A stretch of 64,000 nucleotides of DNA from Undibacterium cyanobacteriorum (GCF_031326225.1 NZ_CP133720.1:3906001-3970000), one strand, 5' to 3'; counted from the stretch's first letter, positions 1 to 9,415 are shown. Translations and numbers: made by a program. Notes: a model not told the origin generated them from the letters alone.

Positions 1-188
1 TGATAGACGCGATTATTATCCTGCACGGTCAAGGCGGTAATGATAGGCAGAGCATGTGCACCCTGCGCCGTCACCGCCTCGATATCGGCTTGAATGCCAG
101 CGCCTCCACTGGGATCATGCCCCGCAAATACGAGAACACAAGGCCGTTGCTGTGGGCGCTGCACTGGCTTGATTGGCTGCGTCTGCAT
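1..188 (-). CDS. thiD: Hydroxymethylpyrimidine kinase ThiD (N-terminal part, runs off the window)
   Basis: The minus-strand frame from 188 reads MQTQPIKPVQ... and then carries the glycine-rich GHDPSGGAGIQADIEA signature of the ThiD/PdxK ribokinase-like fold. ThiD phosphorylates hydroxymethylpyrimidine and its monophosphate to HMP-PP, the pyrimidine donor of thiamine. Only about 62 codons are inside the window, so the C-terminal catalytic part is not visible. Its ATG overlaps the thiG stop in a TGATG arrangement, which argues for translational coupling and decides the start. Fusion to a ThiE domain cannot be excluded because the rest is missing. Confidence 0.85.
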   Translation of the reverse strand, partial: MQTQPIKPVQRPQQRPCVLVFAGHDPSGGAGIQADIEAVTAQGAHALPIITALTVQDNNRVY

Positions 189-982
189 CAGGCCACACGC
201 CCAAGCATCGGTGACGAAGGCGACGCCGCGAATTTGCGAGCAATACGTCCCGCCAAATAGGCTTCACGTCCTGCTTCGACAGCCAAGCCCATGGCACGTG
301 CCATACGATTCGGATCGCGCGCCCCTGCAATCGCCGTGTTCATCAAAACACCATCACAACCAAGCTCCATCGCAATCGCGGCGTCGGAGGCCGTGCCGAC
401 ACCGGCGTCAACAATGATCGGGACCTTGGCTTGCTCGATGATCAACGACAAATTCCACGGATTCAGAATACCCATACCCGAGCCGATCAGCGAAGCAAGC
501 GGCATAACAGCGACGCAACCGATGTCTTCCAACATCCGCGCTTGAATCGGATCATCACTGCAATACACCATCACATCAAAACCATCTTTGACCAAGACCT
601 TAGCCGCCTCTAATGTTTCAGGCATATTCGGGAACAAAGTCTTTTCATCGCCGAGCACTTCCAATTTGCACAACTTGTGACCACCCAATAATTCGCGCCC
701 CAACTGCAAGGTGTAGATCGCGTCTTTCGCGTTATAGCAACCGGCCGTATTCGGCAAGATGGTGTACTTCGATGGCGGCACCACATCAAGCAAACTCGGA
801 GCATTAGGATCTTGACCAATATTCACACGGCGGATCGCCACCGTAATAATCTCCGCACCGCTCGCTTCGGTAGCAAGCTTAGTTTGTTCGAGATCTTTGT
901 ACTTTCCACTACCGACCAATAAACGCGATTGATACGTCTTACCTGCAATCGTCAGGCTGTTTGGTTTTGTTTCTGTTGTCAT
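188..982 (-). CDS. thiG: Thiazole synthase ThiG
   Basis: ThiG forms the thiazole phosphate ring of thiamine from deoxyxylulose 5-phosphate, dehydroglycine and ThiS thiocarboxylate. The 264-residue TIM-barrel protein has the expected family length. The Schiff-base lysine lies in KLEVLGDEKTL (about K106), and the phosphate-binding segments VDAGVGTASDAA and GVLMNTAIAGA follow. I chose the ATG at 982 (MTTETK) over an upstream in-frame ATG at 1036 because a GAGGGA Shine-Dalgarno sits about 8 bases before it. The gene is separated from thiS by 230 bases holding a structured repeat, and it overlaps thiD at its end. A separate ThiO or ThiH glycine/tyrosine enzyme is not seen beside it. Confidence 0.95.
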   Translation of the reverse strand: MTTETKPNSLTIAGKTYQSRLLVGSGKYKDLEQTKLATEASGAEIITVAIRRVNIGQDPNAPSLLDVVPPSKYTILPNTAGCYNAKDAIYTLQLGRELLGGHKLCKLEVLGDEKTLFPNMPETLEAAKVLVKDGFDVMVYCSDDPIQARMLEDIGCVAVMPLASLIGSGMGILNPWNLSLIIEQAKVPIIVDAGVGTASDAAIAMELGCDGVLMNTAIAGARDPNRMARAMGLAVEAGREAYLAGRIARKFAASPSSPMLGRVA

Positions 983-1102
983 GATTTTTCCCTCAATTTT
1001 TCTATTGGTTTGCAACTCAGTATTCTTTTGAATCAAGTCACCTTCCTTAGTTTTTCGAGTCGCAACGATGCATCAATTGCTCGCCAACTCACCAGCCCGA
1101 GA

Positions 1103-1199
1103 AACTTCATTTTGAGGATGCAGTGCTAGAAGAAAAGCGGAGCAATACGTCGGCATTGCGAGTATTTTCGACAACGCAATGCGCCTCACAATGAAGATT
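1103..1199. repeat. Structured hairpin repeat in the thiS-thiG spacer
   Basis: Left arm 1103-1126 pairs imperfectly with right arm 1176-1199, about 24 positions with few mismatches. The loop contains a second hairpin, GCAATAC-GTCG-GCATTGC (1142-1159), flanked by CGGA and GAG. The same architecture and the same loop core occur in the 191-bp tandem array at 36.2-37.2 kb, although the arm sequences differ. It is inside the thi transcript, so it would be transcribed. I see no convincing reading frame in it. Confidence 0.7.
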
Positions 1200-1212
1200 A
1201 TCGAGTCAGTGA

Positions 1213-1413
1213 TCAACCACCACCGATGGCACGTACCACATCTATGACGTCGCCAGTGCGCAGAACACACTCCGCCCACTGCGAACGACTAATCACGTCA
1301 CGATTCACTGCCACCGCGATTGCTTGATTGCCGATATTCAGTTCGGCAATCAGGCTCTGTAGATTCAATTCGGATGGGTAGTATTTGGTTTCACCATTGA
1401 TTTGAATTTCCAT
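1213..1413 (-). CDS. thiS: Sulfur carrier protein ThiS
   Basis: This 66-residue ubiquitin-like protein ends in the required di-glycine tail (AIGGG). The tail is adenylated and converted to a thiocarboxylate to give ThiG its sulfur. The N-terminal beta strand MEIQINGE and the segment AVAVNRDVISRSQW are typical of ThiS. It starts 9 bases after the thiC stop, so the two are in one operon. The ThiF/MoeB adenylating enzyme is not in the window. Confidence 0.95.
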   Translation of the reverse strand: MEIQINGETKYYPSELNLQSLIAELNIGNQAIAVAVNRDVISRSQWAECVLRTGDVIDVVRAIGGG

Positions 1414-1422
1414 CGCGTTCTC

Positions 1423-3336
1423 CTAAGATTTCTTATAGATTTCTGCGCCGGTCTTCATGAACTCAACGGCCTTTACTTCCATGCCTTTTTGCAGGGCATC
1501 ACTTTCACTGAGCCCTTGGCTGCTGGCAAAGTCGCGTACTTCTTGCGTGATCTTCATGGAACAAAAATGGGGACCACACATAGAACAGAAATGCGCGACT
1601 TTGGCGGAATCTTTTGGTAAGGTCTCATCATGAAATTCACGAGCGCGATCGGGATCAAGTCCCAAATTAAATTGATCTTCCCAACGGAATTCAAAGCGGG
1701 CTTTAGACAAGGCATTGTCGCGAATTTGTGCGCCCGGATGACCCTTGGCTAAGTCCGCTGCATGAGCAGCGATTTTGTAAGTGATGATGCCTTCTTTAAC
1801 GTCGGCTTTATTTGGCAAACCCAGATGCTCTTTCGGTGTGACGTAACACAACATCGCCGTACCATACCAAGCAATTTGCGCGGCGCCGATGCCAGACGTG
1901 ATGTGGTCATAACCAGGTGCGATATCAGTCGTCAATGGGCCCAGCGTATAAAAGGGCGCCTCGTAGCACTGCTCCAATTGCAGATCCATATTCTCTTTGA
2001 TCATGTGCATAGGCACATGACCGGGACCTTCGATCATAACTTGCACATCATGCTTCCACGCGATTTGCGTCAACTCACCGAGCGTCTTCAACTCTCCCAA
2101 TTGCGCTTCATCATTGGCATCGTAAATCGAACCCGGACGCAAACCATCACCGAGTGAGAATGAGACGTCGTAGGCCTTCATGATTTCGCAGATGTCTTCA
2201 AAATGCGTGTACAAGAAGTTTTCTTGATGATGCGCCAAACACCACTTCGCCATGATCGAACCACCGCGCGACACAATACCAGTCATACGATTGGCGGTCA
2301 GCGGTACATATTGCAAACGAACGCCCGCATGAATCGTGAAGTAATCGACACCTTGCTCGGCTTGTTCAATCAAGGTGTCACGGAAAATTTCCCAAGTCAG
2401 ATCTTCCGCCTTGCCATTGACCTTTTCCAAGGCCTGATAAATCGGCACGGTTCCAATCGGTACGGGCGAATTACGAATGATCCACTCGCGTGTTTCGTGG
2501 ATGTGTTTGCCGGTCGACAGATCCATCACCGTATCACCGCCCCAGCGGATCGCCCACGTCATTTTTTCGACTTCTTCGCCAATCGATGAAGTCACTGCAG
2601 AATTACCGATATTGGCGTTGATCTTCACCATGAAGTTTCGACCAATGATCATCGGTTCGATTTCAGGGTGATTGATATTGGCCGGAATAATCGCGCGACC
2701 ACGGGCAATCTCACTTCGTACAAACTCTGCCGTGATCTCTTGTGGAATGCTGGCACCAAACGAATGTCCCGCGTGCTGACGTCCCATCATCGCCGCTAAC
2801 TTTGCGCCTTGTGGACTACTTTGCTGCAATTGTTCTAGGTACTCAGCACGACCTTGTTTTTCGCGAATCGCGACATACTCCATCTCCGGCGTGATGATGC
2901 CTTGACGCGCATAATACATTTGCGTGACGTTCTTTCCGGACGAGGCGCGGCGCGGCTTGCGTTGTAGATTGAAACGCAGCGACTGCAACTTCGGATCATT
3001 CAAGCGTTCGACACCATAAGCGGAACTGGGGCCGCCTAATTCTTCGGTATCAGCACGTTCAGCAATCCAATTGGCACGCAGCGCATGCAAACCAGAACGA
3101 ATATCGATGCGCACCTCAGGGTCGGTGTATGGACCAGAAGTGTCGTAAACATAAATCGGTGGATTTTTTTCCGCGCCGAACATCGCTGGTGTATCGGCTT
3201 GCGAAATTTCGCGCATGGGTACGCGCAGATCGGGACGCGAGCCCGTCACATAAATCTTACGAGAATTCGGTAAAGCTTGAATGGCGGCCTCGTCCACTTG
3301 GGCAGTGGTAGCGAGGAATTGAGGGTTGGCGTTCAT
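1423..3336 (-). CDS. thiC: Phosphomethylpyrimidine synthase ThiC
   Basis: ThiC is the radical-SAM enzyme that rearranges aminoimidazole ribotide into hydroxymethylpyrimidine phosphate. The protein of about 637 residues has family length. It carries the C-terminal iron-sulfur motif CSMCGPHFC (about residues 584-592), which binds the 4Fe-4S cluster. I set the start at 3336 (MNANPQF) rather than at an upstream in-frame codon at 3417 because AAGGAG lies 5 bases before it and because the upstream codons fall in the riboswitch expression platform. It is the first gene of the thiC-thiS-thiG-thiD operon, and regulation is by the TPP riboswitch upstream. Confidence 0.97.
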   Translation of the reverse strand: MNANPQFLATTAQVDEAAIQALPNSRKIYVTGSRPDLRVPMREISQADTPAMFGAEKNPPIYVYDTSGPYTDPEVRIDIRSGLHALRANWIAERADTEELGGPSSAYGVERLNDPKLQSLRFNLQRKPRRASSGKNVTQMYYARQGIITPEMEYVAIREKQGRAEYLEQLQQSSPQGAKLAAMMGRQHAGHSFGASIPQEITAEFVRSEIARGRAIIPANINHPEIEPMIIGRNFMVKINANIGNSAVTSSIGEEVEKMTWAIRWGGDTVMDLSTGKHIHETREWIIRNSPVPIGTVPIYQALEKVNGKAEDLTWEIFRDTLIEQAEQGVDYFTIHAGVRLQYVPLTANRMTGIVSRGGSIMAKWCLAHHQENFLYTHFEDICEIMKAYDVSFSLGDGLRPGSIYDANDEAQLGELKTLGELTQIAWKHDVQVMIEGPGHVPMHMIKENMDLQLEQCYEAPFYTLGPLTTDIAPGYDHITSGIGAAQIAWYGTAMLCYVTPKEHLGLPNKADVKEGIITYKIAAHAADLAKGHPGAQIRDNALSKARFEFRWEDQFNLGLDPDRAREFHDETLPKDSAKVAHFCSMCGPHFCSMKITQEVRDFASSQGLSESDALQKGMEVKAVEFMKTGAEIYKKS

Positions 3337-3340
3337 TTGG

Positions 3341-3380
3341 CTCCTTTGCGTTTTTGCGCGGCACGGAGCCAGCAAAGGAG
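3341..3380 (-). promoter_or_regulatory. Shine-Dalgarno-sequestering hairpin of the thiC riboswitch
   Basis: On the minus strand ACTCCTTTGC (around 3380-3372) is followed 22 bases later by GCAAAGGAG (3349-3341), a perfect 9-bp complement that contains the thiC Shine-Dalgarno. There is no U-tract, so I read it as a translational switch rather than a terminator. The assignment of on and off states is inferred. Confidence 0.7.
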
Positions 3381-3444
3381 TTTCCACATTCGATTCGACC
3401 AAAGCACCACAAACCATGGCGCAAGAAGGTGAATGTCAAGATGG

Positions 3445-3530
3445 CTGCTTCCCTTCGCTGGCATTATCCAGATCAGGTTCAAGGGTATTTCTCACCCGAG
3501 CGACTCGCACTCAGGACCCCTAGCGTTGTT
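3445..3530 (-). ncRNA. TPP riboswitch (THI element) aptamer
   Basis: The minus strand shows conserved THI-box segments in order: AGGGGTCCTGAGTGCG, then TGAGAAATACCCTTGAACC, then TGATCTGGATAATGCCAGCG, then AAGGGA. These are the P1/P2/P4 core of the TPP aptamer. It lies about 110 bases upstream of the thiC start, the usual place, and should repress the thi operon when thiamine pyrophosphate is plentiful. Confidence 0.95.
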
Positions 3531-3670
3531 GCGCACGTCAATTCAATGCGCCGGCGGATTATAGCCTTCCTTAGTTACAATTTGCAAACAGGCAGTGAAA
3601 GCCCACTTCAGTTTATCGGGGGAGCGTCTGACACGGTCTATTTAATGTGGTACCAGCATCCACGCAGTGC

Positions 3671-3701
3671 AAATAAAAAGAGCGTCTTGAAAGACGCTCT
3701 T
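3671..3701 (-). terminator. Rho-independent terminator after the GGDEF gene
   Basis: The stem GAGCGTC/GACGCTC (extended AAGAGCGTCTT) is followed on the minus strand by CTCTTTTTATTT. It lies about 60 bases past the stop of the 3760-5925 gene and separates it from the thi leader. Confidence 0.85.
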
Positions 3702-3759
3702 GAATCAATAACTCCGCCCTTCATGCGGCATTCATTTTCAATACCGGAAGGCGTGCCGA

Positions 3760-5925
3760 CTACACATGTGCCTGAGTCTGTGGCGGGCCAAGTACCTCAA
3801 TGACCTCCACCATATTTTGTTTAATTGCTGCCGCCAAATCATGCGTCAAAGTTGGGATGGCATCTTCATGTGGCACCAACAACTTCGCCAAACCGTAGGC
3901 ACGATTTCGACCATGTGTTTTACCCAGGTACAAAGCCATATCGGCGATTTGTAGCGCACGCTCCCAATCACAAATATCTTCCGGCACATCAGAAAATGGC
4001 ACTGAAATAAAGCCGGCTGTGACAGTCACTGGAATTGGCAAGTTGCCATGCATGAAGGTATCCTCACCGATGGTGCGCAAGACACGTTCGACCAAATTTG
4101 TAATTTGTTCTGGATTAGACTTCGGCGAAAAGATGAGAAACTCTTCACCACCCCAACGCATCACCATATCTTCATCGCGAACCACACTGCGCAAACGAGT
4201 AGCCACCTCTTTCAAGACCATATCGCCGACAGAATGTCCCCATGTGTCGTTGATGTGTTTGAAGTGATCGATGTCGAGCAAAATCATGCAATCGGGATTA
4301 CCGTAAGGTCCTTCGCGTCGTTCATTTTCTACGCGCGCCACACGGGTCGACATCAAAGTAATGAAGGAGCGACGATTATGCAAACCTGTTAATGGGTCGC
4401 GCACAGCGTGGAACTCGAGCTGTGTATTCATTTCCCGCAATTGCGCATTTAACTTCTTGCTGCGACGATACAGCATGTAAATGAAACAGCCCGCCAATGC
4501 AGCAATGATGGACGCCAGCAACGTCACCATCTGACGCAATCGGTGGTTGCGAATATCGGCATCCTTTAAGGCATTATCTTTGCCCAATAACTCAATCTGT
4601 TTCTTACGTTGCTCAGCATTGAATTCTTCCTGCAGTTTTGCACTTTCTTTGGCTTGTTCCGCTTGATACAACTCTTCACTCAAGGCTTGCTTCTCATGCA
4701 TAAGGACTAAAGCTTCTTTATACATCCCTGCAGATTCGTACATCGCCGCCAACTCGCCGTTGATCGACTCGATCGCTTGCTTGCCCGAGTTTTTACGGAA
4801 AAATTCAATGCTCTCATTGACGAGATCCACACCTTGCTTAATCTTGCCCTGATAGGCCAATGCCAATCCCAAATTGACCTGCGCCCCCATCTTGCTGAAC
4901 TTATCTTCTAAACGCTCGCTAACAGCGATAGAGTCCCGCGCAGCTTGCTCTGCGCGTCGATAATCTTTGAGAATCAAATATTGATCCGCGATATTAAACA
5001 AAGCGGCGGCCTCAGCAAATGGCAAACCCTCTTGGCGAGCGATGCCCAGTGCGGTATCGTATTCTTTCAAGGCTTCGTGATTACGCTTTAACTGCGACAA
5101 CGCTGCACCACGCACGATCAAGATTTCGACATAGGCTTTCGGCATTGTCAGTGCTGACGACACTGCGAGCGCCTCAGTGGTCGCTTCGTACGACTTCTTT
5201 GCATCTTTCAAACCCGAGAGATACAAGTTAGAAATTTGCTGCCACGTGTACATCCGAGCTTGGAGCTGGCGGCGAGGTAACTGCTCTATCAAATCGAGCA
5301 TCAACAAATACTGCTTCAAAGCCCCATCGAACTTCCCTTGCGCGAAGCTCAATTGAGCCCGAGCCCATGCATATCGGTATCGCACCACAGAACTTCTTTT
5401 TTCCACCTCAGCCGCAAGTTTGTCGAGGTGCTCGTTAGCCGCATCGAAACCAGACTTTTCGTAGACGTCGAATGCATCAAAGATAGAAATCAATACCAAG
5501 GTTTCTTTATCGTTGAGTTGTTGAGCAAGGCTTTTGTATTCGTCATAAAGTGCGTTGGCCTCCTTGACACGACCTGCGTCATACAGCAAACCACTCAAGA
5601 CCTCAATCAAATTCAGCCGTGCTTGCGCACTCGCGTTGGGCGGAAGATTTTGCTTCAGTTGTTGTAATTGCTTGATTCCCTCTTCGTTGTTTCGATCAGA
5701 AAAATCTTGGATCTGATGAATTTTCTGCGCCAAAGCATCATCCGCCGCGTGAACTGGGCCAGGTAAGGCAATCGACAGCAGAAGGAGAAAAATTATTGGG
5801 AGAATAAGTTGCAGAATTACCCGAAGACCACTCTCCGATTGCAATAAAAAGAAGTCTTTTTTACCATGATCAGATCGGAGCAAGGTCGAATTTTGTATAA
5901 CAAACTGTTGACCAAAATCCATCAT
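3760..5925 (-). CDS. TPR-sensor diguanylate cyclase (GGDEF)
   Basis: This 721-residue protein would make cyclic di-GMP from two GTP. An N-terminal hydrophobic stretch (about 36-58) acts as signal anchor and is followed by a long TPR-like helical region (about 65-400). A charged coiled coil leads to a second membrane segment (about 466-488) and then a cytoplasmic GGDEF domain. The active motif is GGEEF (592-596), and the allosteric I-site RDED (583-586) lies exactly five residues before it, so both activity and product inhibition look intact. Topology puts the TPR part in the periplasm as the likely sensor. The ATG at 5925 has AAAGGTG about 9 bases upstream. It is monocistronic with its own terminator. 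The ligand is unknown. Confidence 0.9.
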   Translation of the reverse strand: MMDFGQQFVIQNSTLLRSDHGKKDFFLLQSESGLRVILQLILPIIFLLLLSIALPGPVHAADDALAQKIHQIQDFSDRNNEEGIKQLQQLKQNLPPNASAQARLNLIEVLSGLLYDAGRVKEANALYDEYKSLAQQLNDKETLVLISIFDAFDVYEKSGFDAANEHLDKLAAEVEKRSSVVRYRYAWARAQLSFAQGKFDGALKQYLLMLDLIEQLPRRQLQARMYTWQQISNLYLSGLKDAKKSYEATTEALAVSSALTMPKAYVEILIVRGAALSQLKRNHEALKEYDTALGIARQEGLPFAEAAALFNIADQYLILKDYRRAEQAARDSIAVSERLEDKFSKMGAQVNLGLALAYQGKIKQGVDLVNESIEFFRKNSGKQAIESINGELAAMYESAGMYKEALVLMHEKQALSEELYQAEQAKESAKLQEEFNAEQRKKQIELLGKDNALKDADIRNHRLRQMVTLLASIIAALAGCFIYMLYRRSKKLNAQLREMNTQLEFHAVRDPLTGLHNRRSFITLMSTRVARVENERREGPYGNPDCMILLDIDHFKHINDTWGHSVGDMVLKEVATRLRSVVRDEDMVMRWGGEEFLIFSPKSNPEQITNLVERVLRTIGEDTFMHGNLPIPVTVTAGFISVPFSDVPEDICDWERALQIADMALYLGKTHGRNRAYGLAKLLVPHEDAIPTLTHDLAAAIKQNMVEVIEVLGPPQTQAHV

Positions 5926-6539
5926 ATGTCATTCACCTTTGACCATGCACTAACACCACCTTAGCCGCCACAGTACCGCTGGCGGCTTTTACGCAGGTAG
6001 TTGACTCCTCGATTTTTGTTTTATTTTCTCGACTTATTTGCTCGATTTTTTCGGCTTTTTGTCTCAATTTATTGCCCTACTCGTCTAGGCTCGGCAACGA
6101 CGATACTGCGCTTCAGACTTATGAGAGCTGCCAAAGTGGGAACGAAAAATGCTGTAAAAGTATTTAGGTTTTCACTCACAAATGTGCGGGCGGTGCGCAG
6201 TCGTATCCTAGCATTTTCCACAGAGCATCACGAAGCTTTTTCATCTTGAACGATTTATTTTGTCTGCAAATCTCCACATGAAGTTTTATTTTCTTTGCAA
6301 AAGCACCATGAAGCATGGAAAACAACTCTAAAAACACGATAAAAACTGCATCGGCCACTAGGGTAGACCGCTGATGCTCATTTATAATCAAAGGTTTCGC
6401 CGCTTCTCTATCGATGCTACGCAAACGAGCATTCGCGAGTCACTTGTATAGACCTCTCATCAAGTAACTCAACGGCCTCGTATCAAGCTTGATAGAAGCT
6501 GCAACACCAATCTCAACTTTTAGTGAATCGAAGCACACC
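5926..6539. other. Intergenic region between GGDEF gene and valS
   Basis: Divergent promoters are expected in these 614 bases. I see one short hairpin (AGCCGCCA/TGGCGGCT, 5963-5987) with only four Ts after it. Short frames on either strand (6001-6249 plus, 6176-6424 minus) have no recognisable features, and I do not support them as genes. No T-box or other leader structure is evident before valS. Confidence 0.5.
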
Positions 6540-9359
6540 ATGGAATTAGCAAAATCGTTTGAGCCCGCCACCATCGAATCGTTTTGGCGCACAGAATGGG
6601 AACAACGTGGTTACTTTACGGCGACCACCGATGAATCCAAACCATCATTCAGTATTCAGCTGCCACCACCAAACGTCACTGGCACCTTGCACATGGGTCA
6701 TGCGTTTAACCAAACCATTATGGATGGCTTAACCCGCTACTATCGTATGCGCGGCCATAACACGGCATGGATTCCTGGTACCGATCACGCTGGTATCGCG
6801 ACACAGATCGTGGTGGAACGTCAGCTCGATGCGCAGAAAATTTCGCGCCATGATTTGGGCCGTGAAAAGTTCCTAGAAAAAGTCTGGGAATGGAAAGAAA
6901 AATCGGGCTCCACGATTACCGGTCAAATGCGCCGTATGGGTGCTTCTGCTGATTGGAATCGCGAATACTTCACGATGGATGCAGAGCGCTCCAGAGTGGT
7001 GACTGAAGTGTTTGTACGCTTGGTCGAACAAGGTTTGATTTATCGCGGCAAACGCTTAGTGAACTGGGACCCAGTCTTGGGTACCGCCGTCTCCGATTTG
7101 GAAGTGGTATCGGAAGAAGAAGATGGCTCGATGTGGCACATCCGTTATCCATTCGCCGATGGCAGCGGTCACTTGACCGTAGCAACGACACGTCCAGAAA
7201 CTTTGCTCGGTGATGTCGCCGTGGCGGTTGATCCAACTGACGAGCGCTACACGGCCTTCGTTGGCAAGAGGTTGAAACTGCCTCTGACGGATCGCGAAAT
7301 TCCTGTCATCGCTGATAGTTATGTCGATAAAGAATTCGGCACTGGCTGCGTCAAGATCACACCAGCACACGACTTCAACGATTACGCTGTAGGTCAACGT
7401 CACAATCTGCCATTAATCAGCATTCTCACATTGGATGCCAAAATCAATGACAACGGCCCCGCTGCTTATCAAGGCATGGACCGCTTCGTCGCACGTAAAC
7501 AAATGGTGGCAGATCTCGATGCATTAGGCTTACTCGAATCTGTCAAACCACACAAACTAATGGTGCCACGTGGTGACCGTACCAATGTCGTCATCGAACC
7601 GATGTTGACCGATCAATGGTTCATGGCGATGAGCAAACCAGCACCAGAGGGCACACACTTCCCAGGCAAATCGATTGCCGAAGTCGCACTCGAAAGAGTC
7701 GCGAATGGTGAAGTGAAATTCGTCCCAGAAAACTGGAACACCACCTACAACCAATGGCTCAACAATATTCAAGACTGGTGTATCTCACGCCAATTGTGGT
7801 GGGGTCATCAAATCCCAGCATGGTATGGCGACAACGGCGAAGTCTTCGTGGCACGCAATGAAGCCGAAGCCAAAGAGAAAGCCGCCGCTGCTGGTTACAC
7901 TGGCACATTGAATCGCGACAACGACGTGCTCGATACATGGTTCTCTTCTGCACTGGTCCCATTCTCCACCATGGGCTGGCCAGAATTGACGGTCGATAGC
8001 AAACTGTTCTTGCCATCTTCTGTCTTGGTGACTGGTTTCGACATCATCTTCTTCTGGGTAGCGCGCATGGTCATGATGACGGCACACTTCACCGGCAAAG
8101 TGCCTTTCCACACCGTCTACGTGCATGGCTTGGTACGTGATTCTAGCGGTCAAAAAATGTCTAAGTCTAAAGGCAATACGCTAGACCCTATCGATTTGAT
8201 CGACGGCATCAGTGTTGATGATTTAGTGACTAAACGCACTACTGGTCTCATGCGTGCAAGTGACGCGCCGAAGATTGAAAAGGCCACGCGCAAAGAATAC
8301 GCCGATGGCATTCCTGCGTACGGTACCGATGCTTTGCGCTTCACGATGGCGAGCTACGCATCCTTAGGCCGTAACATCAACTTCGACTTAGGTCGATGCG
8401 AAGGCTATCGTAACTTCTGCAACAAATTGTGGAACGCGACCCGCTTCGTGTTGATGAATACCGAAGGCAAAGATTGCGGTTTCACCGGCACTGCGACTGA
8501 CAATGATTTAGCGTACTCGCAAGCGGACAAATGGATCATCTCCACCTTGCAACGCGTCGAGGCCGAGATCGAAAAAGGTTTCGCCGACTACCGCTTCGAT
8601 AACATCGCATCCGCCATCTACAAGTTCGTGTGGGATGAATACTGCGACTGGTACCTCGAAGTCGCCAAAGTACAAATCCAACAGGGCAACGATGCACAAC
8701 AACGCGCCACACGTCGCACTTTGTTGCGCGTCTTGGAAGTAACTTTGCGTATGGCCCATCCTATCATTCCATTCGTGACCGAAGCCTTGTGGCAAACCGT
8801 AGCGCCATTGGCTGGCAAAACATTGAAAGTCGAAGGCGATTCTATCATGATGCAAAGCTATCCTTTGCCCAATGCGGAAGCCATCGACGAAGAAGCAGAA
8901 CGTTGGATGACCGGCCTCAAAGCCAGCACCGACGCCTGCCGTAACTTGCGCGGTGAAATGCAATTGTCACCAGCAGTGCGCGTACCACTGTTGCTGCAAC
9001 CAGCCAACGCTGCGGACAAAGCTCGCATGGAAAGCTATGCGCCATACATGGCCGCTTTGGCGAAACTCTCCGAAGTGCAAATCCTCGACACACTGCCAGA
9101 ATCACCAGCTCCAGTCTCCATCGTTGGTGAAACCAAGCTGATGTTGAAAGTCGAAATCGACGTCGCTGCAGAACGCGAACGCCTGTCTAAAGAAATGGCG
9201 AAGCTCGAAGCAGAAATCAACAAGGCGCAAGCGAAACTCAGCAACGAAAGTTTTGTGGCACGTGCTCCAGCCGCCGTAGTCGAACAAGAGAAAGAACGCA
9301 TGGCGAACTTCTCCGCGACCTTGAGCAAGATGAAGGAACAGTTTGCTAAGTTGGGTTGA
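6540..9359 (+). CDS. valS: Valyl-tRNA synthetase
   Basis: ValRS charges tRNA-Val and hydrolyses mischarged threonine. The class I signatures are present: HMGH (51-54, the HIGH box) and KMSKS (539-543). Between them lies the CP1 editing insert, with TTRPETLLGDVAVAV and GTGCVKITPAHDFNDY. The C-terminus is the long coiled coil typical of ValRS (from DVAAERERLSKEM onward). At 939 residues it has normal length. I start at MELAKSFEP (6540) instead of the upstream in-frame ATG at 6489 because homologues begin at this motif. No strong Shine-Dalgarno is visible. Confidence 0.96.
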   Translation: MELAKSFEPATIESFWRTEWEQRGYFTATTDESKPSFSIQLPPPNVTGTLHMGHAFNQTIMDGLTRYYRMRGHNTAWIPGTDHAGIATQIVVERQLDAQKISRHDLGREKFLEKVWEWKEKSGSTITGQMRRMGASADWNREYFTMDAERSRVVTEVFVRLVEQGLIYRGKRLVNWDPVLGTAVSDLEVVSEEEDGSMWHIRYPFADGSGHLTVATTRPETLLGDVAVAVDPTDERYTAFVGKRLKLPLTDREIPVIADSYVDKEFGTGCVKITPAHDFNDYAVGQRHNLPLISILTLDAKINDNGPAAYQGMDRFVARKQMVADLDALGLLESVKPHKLMVPRGDRTNVVIEPMLTDQWFMAMSKPAPEGTHFPGKSIAEVALERVANGEVKFVPENWNTTYNQWLNNIQDWCISRQLWWGHQIPAWYGDNGEVFVARNEAEAKEKAAAAGYTGTLNRDNDVLDTWFSSALVPFSTMGWPELTVDSKLFLPSSVLVTGFDIIFFWVARMVMMTAHFTGKVPFHTVYVHGLVRDSSGQKMSKSKGNTLDPIDLIDGISVDDLVTKRTTGLMRASDAPKIEKATRKEYADGIPAYGTDALRFTMASYASLGRNINFDLGRCEGYRNFCNKLWNATRFVLMNTEGKDCGFTGTATDNDLAYSQADKWIISTLQRVEAEIEKGFADYRFDNIASAIYKFVWDEYCDWYLEVAKVQIQQGNDAQQRATRRTLLRVLEVTLRMAHPIIPFVTEALWQTVAPLAGKTLKVEGDSIMMQSYPLPNAEAIDEEAERWMTGLKASTDACRNLRGEMQLSPAVRVPLLLQPANAADKARMESYAPYMAALAKLSEVQILDTLPESPAPVSIVGETKLMLKVEIDVAAERERLSKEMAKLEAEINKAQAKLSNESFVARAPAAVVEQEKERMANFSATLSKMKEQFAKLG

Positions 9360-9386
9360 TTGATTTTAGTTGAGTTGCAAATGAAG

Positions 9387-9415
9387 AAGCGCTTCGAGGT
9401 TTGAAGCGCTTTTTT
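9387..9415 (+). terminator. valS terminator
   Basis: The stem AAGCGCTTC (9387-9395)/GAAGCGCTT (9403-9411) is followed by a run of Ts ending at 9415, about 30 bases past the valS stop. Confidence 0.9.

Noticed and set aside
6176..6424. 82-codon minus-strand frame before valS
   Set aside because: It has a hydrophobic stretch, but no recognisable family, no Shine-Dalgarno and no supporting context.
5990..6539. T-box or other amino-acid leader before valS
   Set aside because: No T-box consensus or terminator/antiterminator pair is visible, and T-boxes are not expected for proteobacterial valS.
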